Counted from the stretch's first letter, positions 16,548-25,951 are shown. The stretch is 64,000 nucleotides of DNA from Paludicola sp. MB14-C6 (GCF_030908625.1 NZ_CP133133.1:2170001-2234000), one strand, 5' to 3'. The notes: generated by a model not told the origin, from the sequence alone. Translations and numbers: made by a program.

Positions 16548-18074
16548 TTATCTCGTTGCTTTCACATATTCTTGATAAGCAAGATAGGAAGATAAGTTGA
16601 AATTAGTCCATTTCTGTTTTTCATATTTATGAATAAATAAATCTAAATATTCTTGTGACTCCTTTGCAATTTGTTCATTTTTGTGTTTGGTTAATGGAAT
16701 TACATAAGGAACAGCAGAATCGGATAGTTGATACAACATAGAAATATCCATTTCTTCAATTTTCCCTGTTTCAAACCATTCCACATTATATTTTGCAATC
16801 AAACCATCTATGTTAGAGAAGCTTAGTATGGTAAATAGAATTAGAAATGCAATAACAGATTGTTTTACAACATTTATTTTATCAAATACTGCCTTTAATA
16901 GTATGATAATGAATATAACGCCTAATAATATCATGAACCATGAGGTGTAGACTCGAAGCAATGTAAATCCATATGCATTAATATATAGAATCATTTTACT
17001 TAATGCAGTAGTAATCAGCATTAACGTAAATACGGATAAAATAATTGTGTATGCTTTTAAACCATTTGGTTTTTTCTCGGTTTTCCATTTGCATAAACCG
17101 TTTAATAAAATCAAAATAAACAAGTTCAAAATAGCGACAACACAAAGCTCGAAGAATCCACGTCTAGCATATTCAGCATAGCTAAAGCCTTCTGGTAAAT
17201 AGCTTTGAAAAGCAGATAAGAAATAGCCAGCTTGTGCTATAAAGAACAACGCATAAAGTACGCAAATTGGTGTAACCGCTGTATATAAAATAGTGGATGG
17301 AACAACACGCATAGATTTTGTAACTTTTGCTTTTGACTCATCCGGAATATATTGTTGATGTTTTTTTCGTGCGTTTGAAAATAGTAATCCAAATAGATAT
17401 AACGCAACAGGAATACCAAGAATAACTTGCATGATAAAAGTAACAACACTGGAACTGATGTCTTTTAACGCAAAAGACATCATATTTTCAAATAAGCTGT
17501 CTGCTGCAAGTAACAAACCTCCAATTACTAAAGTGATTGGCAAAGCTATTATTAACCCAAGCAGTATTAGCTTTAATTTGCCGTTCTTTTTGCTTTTGCT
17601 ATTTGAAAACATAGCTTTTGGTGCTTCTACAAAATGAGCGAATGGCAATACAATAGCAGCATTTAACAGATCTAAACAAAAATGATTCGAAAGGAACTTT
17701 TTATTCTCATTTTGACAAGTGTAATAGTTCCAATATATAATCGCAAGAATAATAAAAACAGTATCTAGAAACGCTATCATTCCGTTATCTGTTATGAGAT
17801 AGTTCATGCTGAATAGGTTAACCAGTAAAAAGAACATCACACTTTTGAAGTTTATAGATATATGACAGTTTTTGTAGTATATTAGAGAAAAAATACTGAA
17901 TGTAATAAAATAGAATGCGGTGAATACATTTTCATGTCCTAAAAAGACGAATTTAATGAAAAAGTATCCAAATAGAAGGCATAGTAATGCAGCAATTCTT
18001 TCTACTTTGGAATATACTATTTTCGGCTTTTCTAAAGGTTGTTGTAATGTGGCTGATGAAATGATATTATCCAT
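16548..18074 (-). CDS. DUF4153/DUF4173-type polytopic membrane protein
   Basis: 509 residues with about 11-12 predicted membrane helices and a C-terminal soluble tail of ~70 residues. The arrangement of an Xre-type regulator followed by a DUF4153-like protein is common in Firmicutes; no biochemical role is established. The start at 18074 follows GAAGGTG and overlaps the stop of the regulator gene by 8 bp, so translation is probably coupled. The domain name is from general resemblance and not from a profile search. Confidence 0.7.
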   Translation of the reverse strand: MDNIISSATLQQPLEKPKIVYSKVERIAALLCLLFGYFFIKFVFLGHENVFTAFYFITFSIFSLIYYKNCHISINFKSVMFFLLVNLFSMNYLITDNGMIAFLDTVFIILAIIYWNYYTCQNENKKFLSNHFCLDLLNAAIVLPFAHFVEAPKAMFSNSKSKKNGKLKLILLGLIIALPITLVIGGLLLAADSLFENMMSFALKDISSSVVTFIMQVILGIPVALYLFGLLFSNARKKHQQYIPDESKAKVTKSMRVVPSTILYTAVTPICVLYALFFIAQAGYFLSAFQSYLPEGFSYAEYARRGFFELCVVAILNLFILILLNGLCKWKTEKKPNGLKAYTIILSVFTLMLITTALSKMILYINAYGFTLLRVYTSWFMILLGVIFIIILLKAVFDKINVVKQSVIAFLILFTILSFSNIDGLIAKYNVEWFETGKIEEMDISMLYQLSDSAVPYVIPLTKHKNEQIAKESQEYLDLFIHKYEKQKWTNFNLSSYLAYQEYVKATR

Positions 18075-18288
18075 TCGGTGCACCTTCTTTCACATATTCT
18101 AAAATGTCACTAGGCTGGCAATCTAATATTTCACATAACTTTTCTAATGTTGAAAAGCGAATTGCCTTTGCCTTATTTGTTTTTAAAATGGATAAGTTGG
18201 CAGGAGTAATTTCGATTTTTTCGGCAAGCTCATTTGAGGAGACTTTTCGCTTTGCCATCATGACATCAAGGTTAACGATAATAGGCAT
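18067..18288 (-). CDS. Xre/Cro-CI family helix-turn-helix regulator (YozG-like)
   Basis: 73 residues, essentially one HTH domain: MAKRKVSSNELAEKIEIT then LSILKTNKAKAIRFSTLEKL and a C-terminal CDILE-like LDCQPSDILEY. The start at 18288 has GGAGATTCTT upstream; a longer frame to 18354 is not needed. It sits between a DUF2975 and a DUF4153 membrane protein, a recurrent trio in which the small regulator probably controls its own operon. Confidence 0.9.
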   Translation of the reverse strand: MPIIVNLDVMMAKRKVSSNELAEKIEITPANLSILKTNKAKAIRFSTLEKLCEILDCQPSDILEYVKEGAPNG

Positions 18289-18301
18289 AAGAATCTCCTT
18301 T

Positions 18302-18745
18302 CTAAATCGTATAGTCGTTTTCTTCACGAATGGTGATTGCTTTTTCAAATACATTCTTAATGACTCTTAGGATAATTGCAAAAAATGCTGCAGCAAAGCA
18401 AAGTAGGAATGCAATAAAACGATAAAATCCAAGAATTCCAAAGAGCAAGCTTGCTAAAAAACAACACCAGGATAAAATGCGGATGAGCTTTACATTTTGG
18501 TCAACAAACACATTATCTTTGTTGATGTTGGTTATTAACTTATTTAAAGAGAATATTGCAATAAACGCAGGCACTAGTGTGCAATATAAAATAATGGTTA
18601 GCGGCCAAAAGATGCTTTCTCTATAGGATATCTTATCGTACCACTCGGATATTTTAGGTATGATAAAAGCACCGATTGTTAAGAGTATCATAACAAATTT
18701 AACTAATATTGATGAAAGAGCAATTGATTTTGATTTTGTCCACAT
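18302..18745 (-). CDS. DUF2975 family membrane protein
   Basis: 147 residues with four hydrophobic helices and the DUF2975-like stretch FSLNKLITNINKDNVFVDQN, in which NxFV..N is typical. GGAGGGAACC lies upstream. It is the first gene of the leftward DUF2975-Xre-DUF4153 operon. Function unknown; in this family the membrane partner may modulate the adjacent HTH regulator (inference). Confidence 0.85.
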   Translation of the reverse strand: MWTKSKSIALSSILVKFVMILLTIGAFIIPKISEWYDKISYRESIFWPLTIILYCTLVPAFIAIFSLNKLITNINKDNVFVDQNVKLIRILSWCCFLASLLFGILGFYRFIAFLLCFAAAFFAIILRVIKNVFEKAITIREENDYTI

Positions 18746-18937
18746 AAGGGTTCCCTCCTATATTTTCTAGTTGCATTATAAGCCTTAAAATATTATTTGT
18801 CAATATAAATATATCGTAAAACAATAAAAATATTCTGAAAAATAATATATTGGTACAATTTGAATATTTGTATGAGTTGTAATTTGGCTATAAATGTGAT
18901 AAAATAACAAAATAATAATGATAAGGAGAATTTGCAA

Positions 18938-20125
18938 ATGGTAGTTCAACCAAAAGTAAGAGGATTTATCTGCACAACTGCGCACGCAGAAGGCTGTAAG
19001 CAAAATGTTAAAAATCAAGTTAATTATATGAAATCACAACTCAAAACCAATGGAGCAAAGAATGTTTTAGTAATCGGAGCTTCAACCGGTTATGGTCTTG
19101 CTTCTCGAATTGCAGCTACTTATTCTTGTGGTGCAAAAACAATCGGAGTTATTTTTGATAAACAGGCTTCCGGCAATCGACCTGCAACTGCTGGTTGGTA
19201 TAATACTGCCGCTTTTGAAGAACTTGCAAATCAAGATGGTTTTTATGCAAAATCTATCAATGGTGATGCTTTTTCTAAAGAAATTAAAGAACAAACAATT
19301 GCATTGATTAAAAAAGACCTGGGTAAAGTTGATATGGTAGTATATAGCCTTGCTGCTCCAAAGCGTTTGGCTGAGGACGGAACAGTATATTCTTCTGTTT
19401 TAAAAACGACAGGTGCACCATATACGAACAAAACGATTGACTTAAAAACCAACCAAATTTCTGAAATCACTATCCCACAAGCAACAGAAGAAGAGATTGA
19501 GCATACCATAAAAGTTATGGGTGGTGAAGATTGGAAAGAATGGATTGTGGCATTAAAACAAGCAGATGCGATTGCAGATAATGCTGTTACACTTGCGTAT
19601 TCTTACATTGGTCCTAAAATTACCCATCCAATGTATTTAAAAGGTTCTATTGGTATGGCAAAAGATCATCTTTATCATACAGCGAAAGAAATAACAAATG
19701 AGTTTAGCAATAGTAATATCAAAGGTTATATTTCTGTGAATAAAGCTTTGGTAACACAATCAAGTGCGGCTATTCCGATTGTACCTTTATATATTTCAAT
19801 CCTTTACAAAGTGATGAAAGAAAAGGGAAACCATGAGGGCTGTATCGAGCAAATGTATCGACTATTCCATGATAAGTTGTTTGGCGATAAAGTAGTGTTA
19901 GATGCAGAAGGAAGATTACGTCCTGACGATCTTGAAATGCAAGATGATGTACAAGAAGCAGTTATGAAGATTTGGAATACAATTAACAATGATAATGTAG
20001 AGGAATTAGCAGATTTAGAAGGCTATTGGGAAGATTTCTATCAAATGTTTGGTTTCCATATGGCGGAAATCAATTATGAAAAAGATATTGAAACTGATAT
20101 TAAAATTCCAAGCATAGAAGAATAA
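18938..20125 (+). CDS. fabV: Trans-2-enoyl-CoA/enoyl-ACP reductase, FabV/TER family
   Basis: 395 residues. The N-terminus MVVQPKVRGFICTTAHAEGC is the family signature. The NADH-binding site is VLVIGASTGYGLASRI, and a Tyr-x8-Lys catalytic pair is expected in AYSYIGPKITHPMYLKGSIG. The enzyme reduces trans-2-enoyl thioesters, either in fatty acid synthesis (triclosan-resistant FabI substitute) or as crotonyl-CoA reductase in butyrate metabolism; sequence alone does not decide. The start at 18938 follows AAGGAG; an in-frame TTG lies 6 nt upstream. It is monocistronic. Confidence 0.93.
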   Translation: MVVQPKVRGFICTTAHAEGCKQNVKNQVNYMKSQLKTNGAKNVLVIGASTGYGLASRIAATYSCGAKTIGVIFDKQASGNRPATAGWYNTAAFEELANQDGFYAKSINGDAFSKEIKEQTIALIKKDLGKVDMVVYSLAAPKRLAEDGTVYSSVLKTTGAPYTNKTIDLKTNQISEITIPQATEEEIEHTIKVMGGEDWKEWIVALKQADAIADNAVTLAYSYIGPKITHPMYLKGSIGMAKDHLYHTAKEITNEFSNSNIKGYISVNKALVTQSSAAIPIVPLYISILYKVMKEKGNHEGCIEQMYRLFHDKLFGDKVVLDAEGRLRPDDLEMQDDVQEAVMKIWNTINNDNVEELADLEGYWEDFYQMFGFHMAEINYEKDIETDIKIPSIEE

Positions 20126-20130
20126 AATTT

Positions 20131-20169
20131 AAAACCCCAAATGAAACTTATGTTTCATTCGGGGTTTTT
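20131..20169. terminator. Bidirectional terminator between fabV and the anti-sigma gene
   Basis: AAACCCC and GGGGTTT arms with an inner ATGAAAC/GTTTCAT stem, flanked by A and T runs, lie between two convergent genes. Confidence 0.85.
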
Positions 20170-20170
20170 A

Positions 20171-21490
20171 CTAGTTAAATCGCATATCGGGTTGTGGCAT
20201 ATTTTTCATAAATCGAGGTTCAACAGCAGGAACATAGTAAATATTATAAGCTTGCAAGCCATTCTCATTTTTAACTTCTGGGATTTTCACATAAAATCGA
20301 TATAAAGGCATAAAGTTTTCTTCAAAACGCTCATTATGATAAACTAATTCAGTGTGTTCAATTAAACTAATATCTCCGCTAAATGGTTCGTTTGTAGCCC
20401 AAGACTTGTAGTTACCTTGTGTAAGAATTTGTTTTGCCTCATCTTCAGATACAATCGGATAATCTCCAAGTTTTTCGCTTAAATCTGTTTCTGTAATCCA
20501 AATTCCAGATAACTCTCCATTTTCATTTAAACTAAAATGAGCAGTTTTAAAATGATATCCTAATATGGTTTGCGTTAAATTATCTGACCCTTCGTAGATT
20601 TCTAATGAAGTTAAACACTTATCATCCTCGTTATAATTAGAATTATCAAAATTATATTGAGGATTTTTTATATTTAGAATATTTTTATATTGACCATATA
20701 AAAAATCAATTGTACATTCATAATCTAATCTTGTATATTTTTGAGTAGGTGTAACTTTATAAGGTAAAGTAATCGGCTTTAAGAAGGCTATACTTATTTG
20801 ACCGATACGATTTACGGATATTTTTACATTGTCACATATTGCGGTAAGTTCAAAAAAATCATCTTCCTTATATCCGTTATCAGTTCCGCCACAAGTGATT
20901 TGTTCATATTTTTTTGGCAAAACTCCAAGTTGTTTTGTTATCACATCAATTTTTTGTTGTAATTGTTCATCAGTTAGACCTGATGTTGTAACTCCGGAAC
21001 CATCCGTTTTAGCTTTGTTTTTAAAAACAGGCATTGTTGTTAATTGAACAGATGGCTTCCATGGATGGTCAGTTGCTTTATTTAGACTAAAACCAAACGG
21101 TGTTCCTAGAGTTGGATTATCAGGTACGTAAGTCAGCGTAGGTAAACCATCAACAAAATCAGGAAAAGTAGAACTAGTGCCTTCACTTCCCTCAGCATCC
21201 CCACTACCACTTGTAGGTGGAACTGCACCACAAATCCCACCGCTTATACTGCTAGGCGGTTTAGCATTATCTTTTATATGATTTTGGTTGTTAAGCCAAA
21301 GCATTGTAGGAACAGTAACTACAACAAGCAAAAACATGGCTGCAAAAGACAGTATTTTTATTTTAGAAATGGATTGTTTGGGTTTATGATAAACAATAGC
21401 AGGATTATTTGCCAGCTCTTTTAGCTTTAATTTCAAAGAATCACTTGCTTGTATGGAATTAAGTTCGTTTATATATTGGTTCATATTCAT
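20171..21490 (-). CDS. Putative membrane-bound anti-sigma factor
   Basis: 439 residues: a ~45-residue cytoplasmic N-terminus, one membrane helix (ILSFAAMFLLVVVTVPTMLW) and a large extracytoplasmic region with a Gly/Ser/Pro-rich linker (near GSGDAEGSEGTSS) and a globular C-terminus. The start lies inside the 3' end of the ECF sigma gene (32-bp overlap, GGAGAG 7 nt before ATG 21490). The layout and coupling fit an anti-sigma factor, but I do not recognise a canonical zinc anti-sigma motif. Confidence 0.65.
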   Translation of the reverse strand: MNMNQYINELNSIQASDSLKLKLKELANNPAIVYHKPKQSISKIKILSFAAMFLLVVVTVPTMLWLNNQNHIKDNAKPPSSISGGICGAVPPTSGSGDAEGSEGTSSTFPDFVDGLPTLTYVPDNPTLGTPFGFSLNKATDHPWKPSVQLTTMPVFKNKAKTDGSGVTTSGLTDEQLQQKIDVITKQLGVLPKKYEQITCGGTDNGYKEDDFFELTAICDNVKISVNRIGQISIAFLKPITLPYKVTPTQKYTRLDYECTIDFLYGQYKNILNIKNPQYNFDNSNYNEDDKCLTSLEIYEGSDNLTQTILGYHFKTAHFSLNENGELSGIWITETDLSEKLGDYPIVSEDEAKQILTQGNYKSWATNEPFSGDISLIEHTELVYHNERFEENFMPLYRFYVKIPEVKNENGLQAYNIYYVPAVEPRFMKNMPQPDMRFN

Positions 21491-21974
21491 CTTCAAACTC
21501 TCCTTTCAGCAGAGTTTTTAGCTTAGTCCTCGCACGATGAAGCCAAGTTGCAATTGTTGCAGGCTTTGATTGCAGTATGTTTGCAATTTGCTCGATACTG
21601 TAATCCTCGTAGTAATATAAATATATCACATTCTTATAATTTGTTGGCAATTGCCGAATGATGGGGAGTAGGTCGGTTTTATGCTCGTCCTCAAAAGTTT
21701 CATTGCAATCATCAAGGGAAACGATTTTTTGATGCCATGCGGCTTTGTAGTAATCTTTGCATAAATTGATTGTCATTCGAATAATAAAGGCTTTTTCATG
21801 CTCCTTGTTTTCAAAAACGGGGACTTTACTGATAAGCTTTAAAAATACATTTTGAACAATATCTTCGGCATCATTTTGATTTTTGACATAATGAAACGCA
21901 ATACGAAGTATTGTATCAGAATAAGTATCTATGATAGTGGTTATCCATATTTGGTTTTCATAGCTATGATTCAC
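21459..21974 (-). CDS. ECF-type RNA polymerase sigma factor
   Basis: 171 residues with sigma region 2 (AFHYVKNQNDAEDIVQNVFL) and region 4 (QIANILQSKPATIATWLHRA). There is no region 1 or 3, which is the ECF plan. The GTG at 21974 is preferred because GGGGGAG lies ~6 nt upstream. An ECF-like promoter (TGAAAT-17-CGTATT) precedes it, suggesting autoregulation, and its 3' end overlaps the putative anti-sigma gene. Confidence 0.9.
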   Translation of the reverse strand: MNHSYENQIWITTIIDTYSDTILRIAFHYVKNQNDAEDIVQNVFLKLISKVPVFENKEHEKAFIIRMTINLCKDYYKAAWHQKIVSLDDCNETFEDEHKTDLLPIIRQLPTNYKNVIYLYYYEDYSIEQIANILQSKPATIATWLHRARTKLKTLLKGEFEDEYEPIYKRT

Positions 21975-21996
21975 TTCGTCTCCCCCTTTCATATAC

Positions 21997-22025
21997 AATA
22001 CGAATGAAGCATAGGAAATATTTCA
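21997..22025 (-). promoter_or_regulatory. Candidate ECF-type autoregulatory promoter
   Basis: On the minus strand TGAAAT (22025-22020), 17 bp, then CGTATT (22002-21997). This resembles the TGAAAC/CGTA pattern of ECF promoters more than a sigma-A site, and it lies just before the sigma gene. Confidence 0.5.
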
Positions 22026-22136
22026 CAATATAATAATTTTAACATTTAAATAAGTAAAGAGCAACCAATAGATACATTAACAAACAAAAATGGACACGAA
22101 AAATCGTGCCCATTTCGACTATTTTAACGTATCAAT

Positions 22137-22322
22137 TTATTTCATTAAATAAGAAACGTTTTCAATTACTGTTCCAACTGCTTTCATTGCTTTAGAAGCA
22201 GTTTTTCTAACATTTCTGCCCCTGCTTTTTCTTGCATTGGACATCATATAGCTTGCAGTTCCAACAACAGCTCCTGTTGCTAAACCTTTCACTACTGAAC
22301 TTACTACGTTATTTTGTTTCAT
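22137..22322 (-). CDS. Small basic protein with a glycine-rich helix
   Basis: 61 residues, MKQNNVVSSVVKGLATGAVV..., with a Gly/Ala/Ser-rich amphipathic or membrane-associating segment, then a basic stretch (NARKSRGRNVRKTASKAMK) and a hydrophobic end. The start at 22322 follows GGGATGG. A hairpin terminator (GGGCACGA/TCGTGTCC-type, about 22090-22118) follows. Similar short proteins occur in Clostridia; function unknown. Confidence 0.6.
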   Translation of the reverse strand: MKQNNVVSSVVKGLATGAVVGTASYMMSNARKSRGRNVRKTASKAMKAVGTVIENVSYLMK

Positions 22323-22703
22323 ACAAATACCATCCCTTTCAAATTTCAATATAAGTTTGTATTCATATTGTTGCCGAAAGAGTGCGGTTCATTCACATTG
22401 TTTTACAAATTATCGACGGATTGGCAGCTAAAAATATTTCCAAAATTTCTTACAAAAACAACAATTTTGAATAAAAGTTTATTTCAAATTTATGCAATTT
22501 GCCAAATGAATAAATAGGGGCTAAGCAATTGCTAAAAATACTGTGTCATAATCTATGAAATGTGGTAAAATACAAGAAGGGAATTATTCAATATTACTAA
22601 AATACTAAGTAAAAGGTAAGCGTAGTGACTTTTTGCGAAATAATAAAAACATGGATATAATAAAAATACGGTTAAGATATTGTATCCACTTTTGGAGGAC
22701 AAA
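22323..22703 (+). promoter_or_regulatory. Intergenic region with the promoter of the pyridoxamine kinase gene
   Basis: TTGCGA (22633-22638), 17 bp, TATAAT (22656-22661) drives the gene at 22704. The rest of the 380-bp gap is A/T-rich and I see no gene or recognised riboswitch in it. Confidence 0.7.
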
Positions 22704-23564
22704 ATGAAACCAATAAAAAGCGTAGCAGCAATTCATGATTTATCTGGATATGGAAGATGCTCTTTGTCTGTTATTTCACCAATTCTTTCTGTAATGGGTG
22801 TGCAAGCTGTTGCAATTCCAACAGCGGTTCTTTCCACACATACTGGCGGCTTTGGTGAAGTAGTGATGAAAGATTTAACTGAATTTGTTGAAGAATCATT
22901 GTCTCATTACAAACGCATTGGACTCGATTTTGATTGTATTTATACAGGATTTTTGGGTTCAAAAGAGCAAATCAAGCATTGTTTGGATTACATTCAAGCT
23001 TATCCAAATGCATTAGCAGTGGTCGATCCGGTTATGGGTGATAACGGTAAAACATATCGCACATATACACAAGACATGTGTAGTTCTATGGTGGAGTTAG
23101 TGAAAGCGGCCGATCTCATTACTCCAAATAAAACAGAAATGTATATGTTGTTAAAAAAACCGTATAATCCAACGCCGTTAACACAACAAGAAGCGAAAAG
23201 CAATTTGTTAAAGTTAAGTGAGTTAGGTCCAAGTAAGGTAATTGTGACTGGTATTGAACTAGCTGATATGACGATTAACAATATTGCATATGATAGGGAT
23301 TCTAATACATTTTGGAGAGTAATTTGCAGTTATGTACCGGCTTCTTATCCGGGAACAGGCGATATTTTTGCCAGTATCGTTGTGGCATCTATTTTGGATG
23401 GAGATAGTCTTGCTATTGCAATGGAACGTGCAACCCGCTTTTTAGAGTTAACAATAAAAACAACATATAGCTATGGAACCGATACAAAACAAGGCGTTAT
23501 GTTGGAAAAAGGGCTAATTTGGTTAACACAAGGTCATTCCTTAAATGGGTATCAAAATTTATAA
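22704..23564 (+). CDS. pdxY: Pyridoxamine/pyridoxal kinase, PdxY/PdxK-like
   Basis: 286 residues of the ribokinase superfamily. The signatures are AIHDLSGYGRCSLSV at the N-terminus, TAVLSTHTGGF, VVDPVMGDNG and PGTGDIFASI with the catalytic Asp. It phosphorylates B6 vitamers to PLP precursors. Start at 22704 with GGAGG 6 nt upstream. The next gene is an ECF transporter S component, which suggests a B6 uptake-and-salvage pair. Confidence 0.88.
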   Translation: MKPIKSVAAIHDLSGYGRCSLSVISPILSVMGVQAVAIPTAVLSTHTGGFGEVVMKDLTEFVEESLSHYKRIGLDFDCIYTGFLGSKEQIKHCLDYIQAYPNALAVVDPVMGDNGKTYRTYTQDMCSSMVELVKAADLITPNKTEMYMLLKKPYNPTPLTQQEAKSNLLKLSELGPSKVIVTGIELADMTINNIAYDRDSNTFWRVICSYVPASYPGTGDIFASIVVASILDGDSLAIAMERATRFLELTIKTTYSYGTDTKQGVMLEKGLIWLTQGHSLNGYQNL

Positions 23565-23576
23565 TCATTCTTCTTT

Positions 23577-23610
23577 CTGCACAAGAGGAATGAAATGAGC
23601 TTTTGTGCAG
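23577..23610 (+). promoter_or_regulatory. Hairpin between the kinase and ECF S-component genes
   Basis: CTGCACAA (23577-23584) pairs perfectly with TTGTGCAG (23603-23610). There is no T-run, so it is not a clear terminator; it may be a leader structure or a processing site. Confidence 0.4.
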
Positions 23611-23728
23611 ATAAATAACAAGAGTGGAGTTTGAAGCGAAAGTTTCAAGCCATTGTTGTATGATATCGTCAGTATAAAGTAAAAATGTTTAATAGACGAT
23701 ATTTTACAACGAGGAAAGGAATGATTTT

Positions 23729-24346
23729 ATGAATAAGAAAACAAAATTTTCAGTATATGATATGGCAATAGTGGGTGTAATGGCTGCCATTATTTTTGTT
23801 ATTACATACTTTATTAAATTACCGATTGCAACACCTGCAGGAAATACAATGATAAAACTAGCAAATGCATTTTGCCTATTGGCTGGTATATTATTCGGTG
23901 GCGTTCGTGGTGGTTTGGCAGCTGGACTTGGTTCAATGCTTTTTGACCTTCTCGATCCTATATATATTACCAGTGCACCATATACTTTAGTATTCTTTTT
24001 TGTAATGGCTTTTGTGTGTGGTATCATTAGCAATTTAAAACGCAAAGAAGATGGTTCATTAAATCTGTCATTTGTTATTTTAGGTTCAGTAGTTGGTGCT
24101 TTGAGTTACTATGTTTTAAATATTGGTAAAAGCATTATTATGAAAACAGTAGAGGCGGTTGGCTTTGCAGAATTATTTACAGCTACGGGTGGTGAAGCAT
24201 TTCAAGCTGCAATAGCGGCAAATGTGCCTAAAATGATCACTTCTTCTATCAATGTAGTAATTGCAGTTGTTATCGCTTGTATCTTTGCTCCAATATTAAA
24301 AAAAGCACTAACAAAAGCAGGACTTTATAATAAAATCAGTGTTTAG
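23729..24346 (+). CDS. ECF transporter substrate-binding (S) component, probably for vitamin B6
   Basis: 205 residues, about six hydrophobic helices, with a pattern typical of S components: LANAFCLLAGILFGGVRGGL and an early basic-to-hydrophobic start. S components bind a vitamin and dock to a shared EcfA/A'/T module encoded elsewhere. Substrate assignment to pyridoxine or a related vitamer rests only on the adjacent B6 kinase. AGGAAAGGA precedes the ATG. Confidence 0.8.
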   Translation: MNKKTKFSVYDMAIVGVMAAIIFVITYFIKLPIATPAGNTMIKLANAFCLLAGILFGGVRGGLAAGLGSMLFDLLDPIYITSAPYTLVFFFVMAFVCGIISNLKRKEDGSLNLSFVILGSVVGALSYYVLNIGKSIIMKTVEAVGFAELFTATGGEAFQAAIAANVPKMITSSINVVIAVVIACIFAPILKKALTKAGLYNKISV

Positions 24347-24486
24347 CAGTTTTTTCATAATAAAGGAATCGATATGAAAATGTCGGTTCTTTTATTTTAT
24401 AACTTGGTAATATATAGGTGTAATCAAAATTACTATAAAGTTTAATGTTAATTTGGAAAAATTTTTGTGCAATTTGCGAAAAAGTG

Positions 24487-24515
24487 TTGACATTGCAAAA
24501 ACCATGGAGTATAAT
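24487..24515 (+). promoter_or_regulatory. Promoter of the SigH-like gene
   Basis: TTGACA (24487-24492), 17-bp spacer, TATAAT (24510-24515): a consensus sigma-A promoter 36 bp before the start codon. Confidence 0.85.
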
Positions 24516-24551
24516 GTTCACATATTATAGATGCTGGTAGGTTAAAAATCT

Positions 24552-25154
24552 ATGGATAGTAAACCAATAAGCCAGGCAATTTTGAATAAGAATGACGTTG
24601 AATTATTAGAATGTTATCGGTCTGGTAATCAAGAAGCGGTTGCTTGTATCTTTGCAAGATATGCTAGTGTTGTGAATCGAAATATTGCAAACTACTATAT
24701 TGCAGGAATTGATAAAGATGATTTAAAGCAAGAAGCTTTAATGGGGTTGTTTAATGCAATCCGTTCTTATAAGCAAGATCGAAACGCTAGTTTTAATACA
24801 TATGCGAACCATTGTATAGCAAACAGACTGAAAAATTTTCTAGCTGCTTCTTCAACCAATAAGGCGCAAGTGTTAAATCGTTCTATTCCTATTGAAGAAG
24901 TCGAAAGCTATAAGTTTTTAGAAAAACAACCAACAAACCCGGAAAGTATATTTATACAGAAAGAAAGCTATCAATCATTGGTAGAGTCAATGAATTCCGT
25001 TTTATCTAACTTAGAAAGAGAAGTAATGAATTTATATCTTTGTGGTTGTGATTATCGGTTGATTGCTTCAAAGCTTAACTCCTCGCAAAAAACTGTGGAT
25101 AATGCCCTGCAACGTGCAAGAAGAAAGCTAAAAGCGGTTTTTAATCATCTATAG
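24552..25154 (+). CDS. sigH: Sigma factor of the SigH (stage 0 sporulation) type
   Basis: 200 residues. Region 2 shows GIDKDDLKQEALMGLFNAIR, and region 4 ends SNLEREVMNLYL then TVDNALQRARRKL. The latter closely resembles Bacillus subtilis SigH, including the DNALQR helix. SigH drives early sporulation and competence genes. It has a strong sigma-A promoter and is monocistronic. Divergence in the middle leaves open that it is another SigH/FecI-like paralogue. Confidence 0.75.
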   Translation: MDSKPISQAILNKNDVELLECYRSGNQEAVACIFARYASVVNRNIANYYIAGIDKDDLKQEALMGLFNAIRSYKQDRNASFNTYANHCIANRLKNFLAASSTNKAQVLNRSIPIEEVESYKFLEKQPTNPESIFIQKESYQSLVESMNSVLSNLEREVMNLYLCGCDYRLIASKLNSSQKTVDNALQRARRKLKAVFNHL

Positions 25155-25284
25155 TGTACAAAACAACGGTGAGCGTTGTTCATATAAGCCCTGCTAGCTT
25201 ATTTTCAGAGCGTTGATTTCAAAGGAGACGGTGAAAACCCGTCAATGGGCAAAAAAATAATTATCCTAAGCGAGGTATTGGAAA

Positions 25285-25560
25285 ATGTATCAAGACAAAA
25301 CTCTAATCTGCAAAGACTGTGGAAATGAATTCGTATTTACTGCTGGCGAACAAGAGTTCTACGCAGAAAAAGGATTCGAAAATGAACCACAAAGATGTAA
25401 AGACTGCCGTTCAATCCGTAAAAACAGCATGAAAACACAAAAAGAGATGTTTACTGCTAATTGTGCTGCTTGTGGCGCGGAAGCAAGAGTTCCTTTCAGA
25501 CCAAAAGAAGACAGACCTGTATATTGCAGCGACTGCTTTGCTAAAATGAAAGACGAATAA
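25285..25560 (+). CDS. Zinc-ribbon protein of the CxxC-x17-CxxC type
   Basis: 91 residues with two zinc-binding units: CKDCGNEFVFTAGEQEFYAEKGF...CKDC and a second CAAC...CSDC. It is small, soluble and widespread in Clostridia with unknown role; RNA or nucleic-acid binding is a guess. The N-terminal ribbon is homologous to the one fused to the ATPase in cassette B (43317-44936). The 25155-25284 gap upstream holds a short ACAACG/CGTTGT hairpin and nothing else I recognise. Confidence 0.8.
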   Translation: MYQDKTLICKDCGNEFVFTAGEQEFYAEKGFENEPQRCKDCRSIRKNSMKTQKEMFTANCAACGAEARVPFRPKEDRPVYCSDCFAKMKDE

Positions 25561-25695
25561 TCTTTACACGATATTCTAAGCCTATTGATATATTCAATAG
25601 GCTTATTATTGTGTCTTTTTAGGATACAATCAGTATATGATAGATGCATATTTTGTAAATAAACGATACAATCTCTATAAAAATCAAAATTTCTA

Positions 25696-25899
25696 TTTAC
25701 AAATTATATTCCTTAGGGTATACTATAAATAAATAGATAACCTTTAAATTAGTCCTGTGAGGCTGACAAGGTGGTCGCTAGAACTTCATATTACATGCAA
25801 AATTGTGTTCCTATATACATTGAAATGTATAATTATACATAGTTAATGCATATTTATAAGTAAAAAGTAACCAAGTTGTCGAAGGACCGCTTGGTTTTT
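25696..25899 (+). promoter_or_regulatory. pyr operon promoter and PyrR-dependent attenuator
   Basis: A promoter TTTACA (25696-25701), 17 bp, TATACT (25719-25724) is followed by AGTCCTGTGAGGCT (25751-25764), which matches the PyrR-binding anti-antiterminator consensus. A terminator hairpin (CCAAG...CTTGG, 25871-25894) with a T-run lies before pyrR. By analogy with Bacillus, PyrR with UMP would bind the first element and permit termination. Confidence 0.9.
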
Positions 25900-25951
25900 G
25901 TATTTTGTTTTAAAATTAAGAAATGGGAAAAGATAAATAGGAGGTGCTTTT

